Source: Bacillota bacterium (GTDB lineage Bacteria > Bacillota > UBA4882 > UBA10575). From it: a stretch of DNA of 11,061 nucleotides. The notes beneath the pieces were generated by a model. It had not been told where the DNA came from. It ran no database searches and worked only from the letters and a program-made list of their open reading frames with translations. The stretch covers positions 1 to 11,061 of the forward strand of contig JAAYMP010000034.1 of NCBI GenBank assembly GCA_012521315.1. The letters run 5' to 3'. Positions 1-7,177 of this stretch are shown in pieces (within the stretch, counting starts at the first letter, position 1; every line of letters starts with the position of its first letter). The position numbers and the translations under genes were made by a program.

Positions 1-1529
1 CACCCTTGTTGCTCGACGGAATGGCCGAGGCGGTGGAGTTGCTCGCCGCGGCCCTGGAACAACAGGAACGCATCCTGATCTACGGCGACTATGATGTAGA
101 TGGGATCACCGCGGTCGCCCTCCTTTTGCGGGTGCTGCGCCCGTACAACAACGGCAACATCCTTTATTACCTCCCGAAAAGACTGGAGGAAGGCTATGGG
201 TTGCACCGCCAGGCGCTTACGAAGGCGATCAAACACGGGTGCCGCCTGGTGCTCACGGTGGATTGCGGGATCTCCGCGCTGGACGAGGCCGCCTATCTGG
301 CCGCCGAAGGGGTCCGTTTGCTCCTGACCGACCACCATGAACCCGGTGTTCAGCTGCCGCCGGCGGCGGCTTTGGTTAATCCGAAACTGTCACCGGACTA
401 TCCCTTTCCGGAGCTGGCCGGGGTCGGGGTCGCTTTCAAGCTGCTGCAGGGTTTGGCGACGAAAAAACCCGAGTTGGAGCCGGTTTTATGGGAAAACATA
501 GATTTGGTGGCGTTGGGGACCATCGCCGATGTGGTGCCCCTCTTGGGCGAGAACCGGATCCTGGTGAAAGAAGGACTGGCGCGGATCACCACGACGGAGA
601 ATACCGGCCTCCGGACTTTGCTCAGCCAGGCCGGCTTGGTAGGTAAACCGGTCAACGCTTACCACGTCGGTTATATTCTGGCGCCGCGGCTCAATGCCGG
701 CGGCCGCCTGGGCGATCCGGCGGAGGCGCTCCGTCTTTTGCTGGACGGGGACCCGCGGCGGGCGCATAAACTGGCGGCCTCCTTGGAAACCTTGAACCGG
801 AAACGCCAGCAGATTGAGGAACAGGTTTACCGGGAAGCGGAGAAGGCCATGGCCGCGGCCGGTCCTCCCGGGAAAGCGATTGTCCTGGGCGGGCCGTGGC
901 ACCCCGGCGTCATCGGGATTGTCGCCTCCAAGCTCGCCGAGAAGTACTACCGGCCAACCGTCCTGTTCAGTTTTGACGGAGACCGGGCCAGAGGCTCGGG
1001 GCGGAGTATTCCCGGGTTTCATCTATATAATGCGCTGGTCGAGTGCGGTGGGTACTTACAACGTTTCGGAGGGCATGAGTATGCCGCCGGTCTTGAACTG
1101 GAAAAGAAGGATCTGGCCGACTTTACGGCGGCCTTTTTGGCGGTGGCGGAGGCCCGGCTCACGCCCGAACTGCTGACCCCCGCTTTGGAAGTGGAGGAGG
1201 TCATCCCGGTGGAGGCGGTGACCAAAGGTTTACTGGATGACCTGGCGCAGCTTGCCCCCTTCGGGGAGGGTAATCCCGAACCGGTCTTCGCGTGCCGGGG
1301 GGTCAACCTTTTCGCCTGTTGGGGTGTGGGCAAAGACGCCAAACATTTAAAACTGAAAGTCGGGAACCAAGCAGTGACTTGTGAGGCGATTGGTTTCAAT
1401 TTCGGCGCGCTCACGGAGGAGCTGGCCGGGGCCGAATGTCTGGATTTGGCTTTTAACCTCGCGGAAAATGATTGGAACAACCAACTGCAGTTGGTTTTGA
1501 AAGATTTACGACTTCCGGAAGTCAGTTGA
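1..1529 (+). CDS. recJ: single-stranded-DNA-specific exonuclease RecJ (5' end outside window)
   Basis: This is a 5'-to-3' exonuclease on single-stranded DNA that acts in recombinational and mismatch repair in the cytoplasm. The reading frame is open from the first base, so the true start lies upstream; about 70 N-terminal residues should be missing. Counting from the TTG at 6, the DHH phosphoesterase domain shows YGDYDVDG (residues 26-33), VDCGIS (85-90) and the signature TDHH (108-111), followed by GTIADVVPL near residue 172. These carry the acidic and histidine residues that bind the catalytic manganese ions. The DHHA1 domain follows with RSIPGFHLYNAL and GGHEYAAG near residues 340-365, then a C-terminal OB-fold-like part. 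The stop at 1527-1529 lies 13 bases before relA on the same strand, so the two are probably co-transcribed. The family assignment is firm; only the N-terminus is unseen. Confidence 0.96.
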   Translation, partial: PLLLDGMAEAVELLAAALEQQERILIYGDYDVDGITAVALLLRVLRPYNNGNILYYLPKRLEEGYGLHRQALTKAIKHGCRLVLTVDCGISALDEAAYLAAEGVRLLLTDHHEPGVQLPPAAALVNPKLSPDYPFPELAGVGVAFKLLQGLATKKPELEPVLWENIDLVALGTIADVVPLLGENRILVKEGLARITTTENTGLRTLLSQAGLVGKPVNAYHVGYILAPRLNAGGRLGDPAEALRLLLDGDPRRAHKLAASLETLNRKRQQIEEQVYREAEKAMAAAGPPGKAIVLGGPWHPGVIGIVASKLAEKYYRPTVLFSFDGDRARGSGRSIPGFHLYNALVECGGYLQRFGGHEYAAGLELEKKDLADFTAAFLAVAEARLTPELLTPALEVEEVIPVEAVTKGLLDDLAQLAPFGEGNPEPVFACRGVNLFACWGVGKDAKHLKLKVGNQAVTCEAIGFNFGALTEELAGAECLDLAFNLAENDWNNQLQLVLKDLRLPEVS

Positions 1530-1542
1530 CAGGTGAAGCCGC

Positions 1543-3717
1543 ATGACGATTGATGATTTATTACAGAAAGCAGATAAATTCAGCCCGGAAGCGAAGGCGG
1601 AGATCCGGCGGGCTTACGAATTTGCCAAAGCGGCCCACAAGGGGCAGCGGCGCGATTCGGGAGAAGCTTACATCAATCACCCCTTGGCGGTGGCCCATAT
1701 TTTGGTGGAAGAGATGGGCCTTGACCCGATTTCCGTCATTGCGGCTCTCCTCCATGATGTGGTGGAAGACACGACCGTCAGCTTGGAGGAGATCAGCAAC
1801 GAGTTTGGGAGCGAAGTAGCCGCCCTGGTCGACGGGCTCACCAAACTGCGCAAGCTTGTTTTCCAGGACAAACAGGAACAACAGGTGGAAAACTTGCGGA
1901 AGATGTTTTTGGCGATGGCCAAAGACGTCCGGGTGATCCTGATCAAACTGGCCGACCGGTTGCATAACATGCGGACCCTGCAATACCTCCCCGCGGAGCG
2001 CCGGAAGCGGATCGCCCGGGAGACGCTGGACATCTATGCCCCGTTAGCCCACCGGTTGGGGGTCTACTGGATGAAGTGGGAACTGGAGGATATCGCCTTC
2101 CACTGCCTGGAGCCGGAGAAATACTACGAACTGGTGGAGATGGTGGCCAAGAAAAGATCCGAGCGGGAGCGGGAGATCGAGGAGAACATCAGGATCCTGG
2201 AGGAAAATTTGCAGGCGATGAACCTGAAAGCCGACATCCAGGGACGCCCCAAACACCTGTACAGCGTCTACCAGAAAATGGTCAACCAGAACAAGGAATT
2301 CTCGGAGATTTACGACCTGATGGCTTTACGGGTGTTGGTCGAGACGATCCAGGATTGCTATGAGGTCCTTGGGGTGGTGCATACGCTGTGGAAACCGATC
2401 CCGGGCCGGTTCAAGGATTATATCGCGGTGCCGAAGTCCAACATGTACCAGTCCCTCCACACCACGGTCATGGGGAACAAGGGGGCGCCGGTGGAGATCC
2501 AGATCCGGACTTGGCAGATGCACCAGGTGGCGGAGTACGGCATCGCCGCCCACTGGCGTTATAAAGAAGGGAAGACGGTCCGGGATGAAGACTTTCTGCA
2601 GAAAATCGCCTGGCTCCGTCATCTCCTCGAGTGGCAGGAGGAAGCTAATGATGCGGACGAATTCCTTGAGAACCTGCGGGTGAACCTTTTTGAGGATGAG
2701 GTTTTTGTTTTTACCCCCAAGGGGGATGTGAAAAATTTGCCCACCGGGGCCACGCCGGTGGACTTTGCCTATGCGGTGCACACCCACATCGGCCACCGTT
2801 GCGTGGGGGCGAAGGTGAACGGCCGCCTGGTTCCCCTGGATTATCAGTTGAACAACGGCGATATCGTGCAGATCCTCACCACGAAGCAGGAGGGGGGCCC
2901 CAGCCGGGATTGGTTGAACTTCGTGGTGACTTCTAAGGCGAAAAGCCGGATCCGCAATTGGCTCCGGGAACAAAGCCGGGAGGAGTATATTCTGCTCGCC
3001 CGGGAGCAGTTGGAGCGGGAACTGAAAAAGAACGGTTATGAACCGTCGACCTACCTAAAACCCGAGGTTTTACAGGAAGTGGCCGGGAAGTTCGGTTTTA
3101 TCCAAGGGGACGATCTCCTGTTTGCCGTCGGGGACCGCAAACTTACCTCCCAAGCAGTCGCCGCTAAACTGGTGGCGGTGAAGGAGCCGGAGAAAAAACC
3201 CCTTGCGATGGTGCCCGGGGAGAAACCGGAGAGGGCGGTGAAGCCGTCGGGGCGGGCCGGCGGCGTTAAAGTCAAAGGGATTCCCAACCTGTTGGTGCGT
3301 TTTTCCCGCTGTTGCAACCCGGTCCCCGGCGATCCGATCATCGGCTATACCACCAGGGGAAAGGGGGTAGCGGTTCACCGCATGGACTGCCCGACCTTGC
3401 CCAAAGAGAGCGAGCGGTTCATTCAGGTGGAATGGGATACGGAAGAGACCGGGGTCTATCCGATCGCCATCAAGATTGAGGCGCTGGACCGCAACAATCT
3501 CCTCCTCGACATCATGAATATCATGACGCTGATGAAGATAAACGTCAGTGCCGTTAATGTGCGTACGAATAAAGGCCTTGCTTATCTGGATTTTACGGTG
3601 GATGTCCGCCACCTGGACGAGGTCAAAGAACTGGTTGCGAAACTGCGGACCGTAAAAAGCGTGCAGAGGGTGTTCCGGACCACAAAAACAACAAGAAAGA
3701 AGGTGGAGAGTGGATAA
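1543..3717 (+). CDS. relA: bifunctional (p)ppGpp synthetase/hydrolase, RelA/SpoT family
   Basis: This enzyme makes (p)ppGpp from ATP and GTP or GDP under amino-acid starvation and also breaks it down. At 724 residues it has the usual length of a long RSH protein. The HD hydrolase domain keeps H46, the HD pair at 71-72, ED at 75-76 and D137 in LADRLHN, so hydrolysis should be active. The synthetase domain has a G-loop-like RPKHLYSVYQKM (235-246), RFKD (289-292) and the catalytic Glu in VEIQIRT (about 318). The RxKD form is typical of bifunctional enzymes, in contrast to the ExDD form of synthetase-only RelA. A TGS domain (about 386-446), a conserved-cysteine domain with RCCNP (589-593), H612 and C616, and a C-terminal ACT domain (about 640-712) complete it. 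The ATG has an AGGTGA ribosome site at 1531-1536, six bases upstream. It lies between recJ and dtd, as in many Bacillota, but the apt gene often found between recJ and relA is absent. Confidence 0.97.
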   Translation: MTIDDLLQKADKFSPEAKAEIRRAYEFAKAAHKGQRRDSGEAYINHPLAVAHILVEEMGLDPISVIAALLHDVVEDTTVSLEEISNEFGSEVAALVDGLTKLRKLVFQDKQEQQVENLRKMFLAMAKDVRVILIKLADRLHNMRTLQYLPAERRKRIARETLDIYAPLAHRLGVYWMKWELEDIAFHCLEPEKYYELVEMVAKKRSEREREIEENIRILEENLQAMNLKADIQGRPKHLYSVYQKMVNQNKEFSEIYDLMALRVLVETIQDCYEVLGVVHTLWKPIPGRFKDYIAVPKSNMYQSLHTTVMGNKGAPVEIQIRTWQMHQVAEYGIAAHWRYKEGKTVRDEDFLQKIAWLRHLLEWQEEANDADEFLENLRVNLFEDEVFVFTPKGDVKNLPTGATPVDFAYAVHTHIGHRCVGAKVNGRLVPLDYQLNNGDIVQILTTKQEGGPSRDWLNFVVTSKAKSRIRNWLREQSREEYILLAREQLERELKKNGYEPSTYLKPEVLQEVAGKFGFIQGDDLLFAVGDRKLTSQAVAAKLVAVKEPEKKPLAMVPGEKPERAVKPSGRAGGVKVKGIPNLLVRFSRCCNPVPGDPIIGYTTRGKGVAVHRMDCPTLPKESERFIQVEWDTEETGVYPIAIKIEALDRNNLLLDIMNIMTLMKINVSAVNVRTNKGLAYLDFTVDVRHLDEVKELVAKLRTVKSVQRVFRTTKTTRKKVESG

Positions 3718-4169
3718 TGCGTGCGTTGCTACAACGGGTCAGTTCCGCCCGCGTCCGGATCGGGAATGAGGTTACCGGAGAGATTGGCCCGGGTTTACTG
3801 GTGCTGTTGGGGGTCAGCCGGACGGACCAAGAGGCCGATCTGCAGCTTTTGGCGGATAAAATCATCAACTTGCGGATCTTTGAAGACGACCAGGGAAAGA
3901 TGAACCGGTCCGTGCAGGATGTGGGCGGGTCCATCCTGGTGGTCTCCCAATTTACCCTCTATGCCGACTGCCGGAAAGGGCGGCGGCCGAGTTTTCTGGA
4001 CGCGGCCCCACCCGAGTTGGGGACGGATCTGTACGAGCGGTTCATCGCGGCGCTGCGGGGCAGGGGGATGGCGGTGGCCACCGGTCGTTTCGGGGCCGCG
4101 ATGGCCGTGGAGTTGGTGAACGACGGGCCGGTTACGATCATGCTCGATACGGCCGATTGGCAGAAGTAG
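3717..4169 (+). CDS. dtd: D-aminoacyl-tRNA deacylase
   Basis: Dtd hydrolyses D-amino acids (and glycine mischarged on tRNA-Ala) from tRNA and so protects translation from wrong-handed residues. The 150-residue length is that of the family. The start MRALLQRV is typical, and both signature motifs of the homodimer's active site are present: SQFTL at 77-81 and the NDGPVT motif at 135-140, whose Gly-Pro reads the chirality of the substrate. The ATG overlaps the relA stop by one base (TAATG at 3715-3719). A ribosome site AAGGTGG (3700-3706) sits ten bases upstream inside relA, which points to translational coupling. No terminator is visible directly after the stop, so transcription may run on into the downstream gene. 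Confidence 0.96.
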   Translation: MRALLQRVSSARVRIGNEVTGEIGPGLLVLLGVSRTDQEADLQLLADKIINLRIFEDDQGKMNRSVQDVGGSILVVSQFTLYADCRKGRRPSFLDAAPPELGTDLYERFIAALRGRGMAVATGRFGAAMAVELVNDGPVTIMLDTADWQK

Positions 4170-4265
4170 GGATTTGTTTCTTGTTTTAGGAAGGTTTTCC
4201 GGTACTTGGGCGGAAATATTAATTTATTTGACCTGTGGCGACCAACGGAAAAGTGGGGTGTTCTG

Positions 4266-5801
4266 ATGCGAAGAGGACGAATAAGATTTTTAATAGGATC
4301 AGCGCTCATGGTGCTCTTGCTGCTGGCGACCGGTGGAGGGATTAACGCCGGATACCGGCCGCCGATCACCGAAGCGGTAATCTTCCCGGACGGCTTTGCT
4401 TTTTTGGTCCGGAAAGGGGAGGTCGCTTTGGAAGACGGCCAATGCGTCTTCGATCTCCTGCCCCCGGCTTTGAACGGAAGTTTGGAGGTGTTCTCGACCG
4501 ATTCCGGATTAGTCTTGGAAGAGGTCGTTGCTTACCGGGAGGAACAGGCGGAAGAGATCCCGGTTGGTAGTTTGGCGGAACTCTTCCGGGCGAACATCGG
4601 CAAGGGGATCGAGCTGGTGGTCGACGGTGAGATCGTATCCGGAGTGATAAAAGGTTTTCTGGAACCCCATTACTTAGTGGTGACCACGACCGACAAAGAA
4701 GGCGGCAAAGAAAAAAGTAACGATGTGCTCTACTCCTTGGAATTGATCGGCGCTTACTATTTCTGTGAGCCGGTCTCCCTAACCTGCCAGGAAACGGAGT
4801 TGAAAGGCAAATTACGGGCCCGCTTCCGGGAAGCGGGGATCCGCAGCGCAACATATCCGGTGGGCCTCAGTTATCTCCAGGCGGGACTTTCCTGGAGCCC
4901 GGAGTACATCATCAACATTGATCCGTCGGAGCAGAGCGGCATCTTCTCCTTTTCGGGGGTGATCCAGAACGAGGTGGACGATCTGGTCAACGCCACCGTT
5001 TATCTGGCGGAAAGAGGACCGCAATTTCCCTTCGGTTTATCGCCCTTGGTGGTTTTTGAAACGGACCAAGGATTCGCGGCCCGCGGGGGTGCACTGACGA
5101 TGAGAGGGGTCCAAAGCGACAAACTGGCTTATGCCCCCAGCCCTGAGCTGGAGATCGCCGCGTCCCGCGTGACTTATAACATGTACCGGCGGAACGACGT
5201 CACCCTGCGCCGGGGCGAGCGGGCCTTATTGCCCCTTTACCGCAGCGGGGTGCGGGTCGAACCCCTTTACCAGGTACGGCTCGCCCGTGCGTCCGGGAGC
5301 TCCGGACAGATCTTCGCCGAGCCGGTTTGGAAAGTATACCGCGTCTATAATAACTCGCCTTTCCCCTGGATCGAAGGGCGGGTCATGCTCATGATGGCCG
5401 AACGGCCTTTAGGGATGGGCGATCTTCCCTACATCGCCCGTAACCAAAGTGGTGAGATCCGGGTGATGATGGAACCGGCGGTCCGGGTGAAAGCCAGTGA
5501 AGTGGAGTTTGAACGGGTCCAAGGGGGAATTGACTTCCAGGACCGGGAATACGCCTTTGTCCGGATCCGGGGCGAAATTGAGATCGACAACACCAAAGAG
5601 ACCGAGCTTACCCTGAAGGTTACCCACGAGGTCCCCGGCGAAGTGGTTTCAATTGGCGAGGGCGGCACCGTGGTGCGCAAAGCGGTCCTGCAAGCCGGGC
5701 CCAACCCCGTCTCCGAGCTGAATTGGGAGATTAAAGTGTGGCCCCGCAGCCAGCAGAAGTTAACCTATACTTACCAGACGTACCTTCCGATCAGAAACTA
5801 A
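4266..5801 (+). CDS. secreted DUF4139 domain-containing protein
   Basis: This protein of 511 residues is probably exported and has no known biochemical role. The N-terminus is a classic signal peptide: basic MRRGRIR, a hydrophobic run at about 8-21, and a small-residue stretch with likely cleavage after Ala28. There is no lipobox cysteine and no C-terminal anchor, so it is likely released or loosely wall-associated. The body matches the DUF4139 (MuiA-like) pattern by eye: an N-terminal beta-rich part, a segment with FRANIGKGIELVVDG, the block YLQAGLSWSPEYIINI, then GVIQNEVDDLVNATVYL, and a C-terminal VYRVYNNSPFPW and final KLTYTYQTYLP. The long coiled coil of many MuiA proteins is not obvious. 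I chose the ATG at 4266 over the in-frame TTG at 4206 because it has a G-rich ribosome site just upstream (4253-4260) and starts directly at the signal peptide. It lies 96 bases after dtd, perhaps read from the same transcript. No clear promoter was seen in that gap. Confidence 0.82.
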   Translation: MRRGRIRFLIGSALMVLLLLATGGGINAGYRPPITEAVIFPDGFAFLVRKGEVALEDGQCVFDLLPPALNGSLEVFSTDSGLVLEEVVAYREEQAEEIPVGSLAELFRANIGKGIELVVDGEIVSGVIKGFLEPHYLVVTTTDKEGGKEKSNDVLYSLELIGAYYFCEPVSLTCQETELKGKLRARFREAGIRSATYPVGLSYLQAGLSWSPEYIINIDPSEQSGIFSFSGVIQNEVDDLVNATVYLAERGPQFPFGLSPLVVFETDQGFAARGGALTMRGVQSDKLAYAPSPELEIAASRVTYNMYRRNDVTLRRGERALLPLYRSGVRVEPLYQVRLARASGSSGQIFAEPVWKVYRVYNNSPFPWIEGRVMLMMAERPLGMGDLPYIARNQSGEIRVMMEPAVRVKASEVEFERVQGGIDFQDREYAFVRIRGEIEIDNTKETELTLKVTHEVPGEVVSIGEGGTVVRKAVLQAGPNPVSELNWEIKVWPRSQQKLTYTYQTYLPIRN

Positions 5802-5965
5802 AGGTTATTAAGGTATATTCTAATATCAATCGATATTAATCGAACTTAATCTTGGTCTAAGCTTAATCTGGTAAAGGCTTCATATGGATGGTCAAACAAA
5901 AAAGTCCTTGGTACCTGACAATACACCTGCAACAGCGACCAGAGAGCTTCTGTATATAGTGAAAT
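5802..5965. other. AT-rich spacer between convergent genes
   Basis: This stretch follows the DUF4139 gene and precedes the two-way terminator. I see no gene in it. It is much richer in A and T than the flanking genes. It contains an inverted repeat TAATATC/GATATTA with a four-base loop (5821-5838) and three copies of TTAATC (5836, 5846, 5863), two of them within the longer CTTAATCT (5845 and 5862). From 5898 it carries an extra copy of the terminator's left arm. The function, if any, is unknown; decayed sequence is a fair alternative. Confidence 0.5.
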
Positions 5966-5982
5966 AAAAAAGTCCTTGGTAC
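5898..5982. repeat. 17-base direct repeat, two copies 68 bases apart
   Basis: AAAAAAGTCCTTGGTAC occurs at 5898-5914 and again, identically, at 5966-5982. The second copy is the left arm of the terminator; the first is isolated. Both can pair with the right arm CCAAGGACTTTTT (5997-6009), so two alternative hairpins are possible. Read on the minus strand, each copy ends in a T run. A local duplication of half a terminator is the simplest reading. Confidence 0.85.
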
Positions 5983-6009
5983 GGCCGTCAGGCCGCCCAA
6001 GGACTTTTT
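5966..6009. terminator. bidirectional intrinsic terminator
   Basis: A long hairpin has an outer stem of A5GTCCTTGG (left arm, with a sixth A at 5966) pairing with CCAAGGACTTTTT (5997-6009). A small TA/C internal loop follows, then an inner stem CGGCC (5982-5986) with GGCCG (5991-5995) around the loop GTCA. The T run at 6005-6009 serves plus-strand transcripts from the DUF4139 gene, and the A run at 5966-5971 gives a U run for minus-strand transcripts from xylA. It lies 14 bases past the xylA stop and 165 bases past the DUF4139 stop, as expected between convergent units. Confidence 0.93.
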
Positions 6010-6022
6010 GGTGTTTATAAAT

Positions 6023-7162
6023 TTATCCTTTGTACAATTGGTTGAAGTAGTTATGGGCTTCGACCAGAGCGCCCCGCATAATGTCTTCCGCTTTGCCCGT
6101 GGCCCGGTTGGCCAGAGCATCAAGGAGGGCCGCCCGATCCAGGTTCGCCGCCGCCTGGGCACAGGCTTCCCAACTTAAAATGCTGCGGACGATCCGGTCG
6201 ATGCCTTGTTCTTCGTTGTCGTAGGGCCGGACGAGCATGTCATGACCGCGCCAACGGTTGTACCCCGCTTCTTGCAATAGTCCGGCAATGGCAATATTGA
6301 AACCGGTGATTTTGACGCCGTGGTCGATGTCATAACGGCCGGGGCCGCCCAAGGTAATCCCGTCGTTATACCCCTGGCTGTTCAAGTGCATATGGACCAT
6401 GGCGTTATTATCCAGTTCTTCAACGGTATCGTAGATGTGGTCAAGGCCGATCATCTCCGTATGGCCAAATTCTTTGTTGACACCTTTTTTCGCCCGGGAG
6501 ATGCCATACTCCTCTTCCAGCCGGCGGAAGAACAACAGGGCGGAGGCGACCGTCGGCAACAGCATTGCCGGATGGCCTTCGTTGGGTTTGGGTTCAATAC
6601 CGATATAAAGGGCCCCGCCTTTTTGGGCTTCGTAACGGCAAAGAGCGGCTACGCTTTCTTTGAGGTTTTGGTACATTTGCTTAATCCCGATGGTGGCCAG
6701 GTCATAACCGTAGGAGCCGTTCCAGAGGACGAAGGAGGGGGCCAGTTCCGGATCGGGATGCCAGGCCTTCCGCATCGGACCATAGGCCAGATCCACGGTG
6801 CGCAAGCCAAGCTCCTCCGCCTGCTTCCGTTCCCGGGGATCCAGGGAGGCAATTCCGCCGTAACCGAAATGGCTATGGGCCCCCGGGGTGATCATGGCGA
6901 GGTAAACTCCGGCGTCGTTTAAGGCGTCGACGACGGCGGCCGCATTTTCTTCGTTAATCTCCGTGTCGTAATGGACCTCATAACCCAAGGTCACCCATTC
7001 CGGCATCCGTGGGGCAATCCGTTCTTTAATCAACTTCACCACATCGGTGGTGGTTAACTGCTGGCCGTCCCACTGGGGACGAATCCGGGCGGGAACAAAC
7101 CCGCCTTTTCCCGCATTAAAAGTCCAACGACAGATCGAATGAAAACTCCTTTTTTTGCTCAT
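6023..7162 (-). CDS. xylA: xylose isomerase-family sugar isomerase (divergent)
   Basis: This is probably the enzyme turning D-xylose into D-xylulose, a metal-dependent TIM-barrel protein of 379 residues, close in length to the short class of xylose isomerases. By hand alignment to Streptomyces enzymes it keeps W13 (W16 there), F22 (F26), H64 (H54), W147 (W137), the EPKPNE block with E190 and K192 (E181, K183), E231 and H234 in EFGHTEM (E217, H220), and D308 (D287). Two points differ: the metal-binding Asp245 is replaced by H259 in VHMHLNSQ, and Asp57 is not at its expected place. The loop after H259 has one acid (D267) in register and a later YDID (277-280). H259 resembles the His ligand of L-rhamnose isomerases, so substrate range is uncertain. 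The start has an excellent ribosome site, and the gene lies 15 bases after xylB, which supports a xylose role. Confidence 0.78.
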   Translation of the reverse strand: MSKKRSFHSICRWTFNAGKGGFVPARIRPQWDGQQLTTTDVVKLIKERIAPRMPEWVTLGYEVHYDTEINEENAAAVVDALNDAGVYLAMITPGAHSHFGYGGIASLDPRERKQAEELGLRTVDLAYGPMRKAWHPDPELAPSFVLWNGSYGYDLATIGIKQMYQNLKESVAALCRYEAQKGGALYIGIEPKPNEGHPAMLLPTVASALLFFRRLEEEYGISRAKKGVNKEFGHTEMIGLDHIYDTVEELDNNAMVHMHLNSQGYNDGITLGGPGRYDIDHGVKITGFNIAIAGLLQEAGYNRWRGHDMLVRPYDNEEQGIDRIVRSILSWEACAQAAANLDRAALLDALANRATGKAEDIMRGALVEAHNYFNQLYKG

Positions 7163-7169
7163 TAATGAT

Positions 7170-7177
7170 ACCTCCTT
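7170..7177 (-). promoter_or_regulatory. strong ribosome-binding site of xylA
   Basis: On the minus strand AAGGAGGT ends seven bases before the xylA ATG and directly abuts the xylB stop codon (7178-7180). It is a near-perfect Shine-Dalgarno match and fixes the xylA start. It suggests high, independent re-initiation on the polycistronic message. Confidence 0.92.

Noticed and set aside
486..1022. 178-residue minus-strand open frame inside recJ
   Set aside because: Antisense shadow of conserved RecJ sequence with low-complexity, Arg/Pro-rich composition.
2326..2973. 215-residue minus-strand open frame inside relA
   Set aside because: It is antisense to the synthetase and TGS domains of a confident gene and shows no family features.
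4206..4265. TTG start giving a 20-residue longer DUF4139 protein
   Set aside because: There is no ribosome site before it, and the extension would place polar residues ahead of a clear signal peptide that begins at the ATG at 4266.
6320..6922. 200-residue plus-strand open frame inside xylA
   Set aside because: It lies fully antisense to a well-supported isomerase gene, has no recognisable domains or ribosome site, and GC-rich codon bias often creates such mirror frames.
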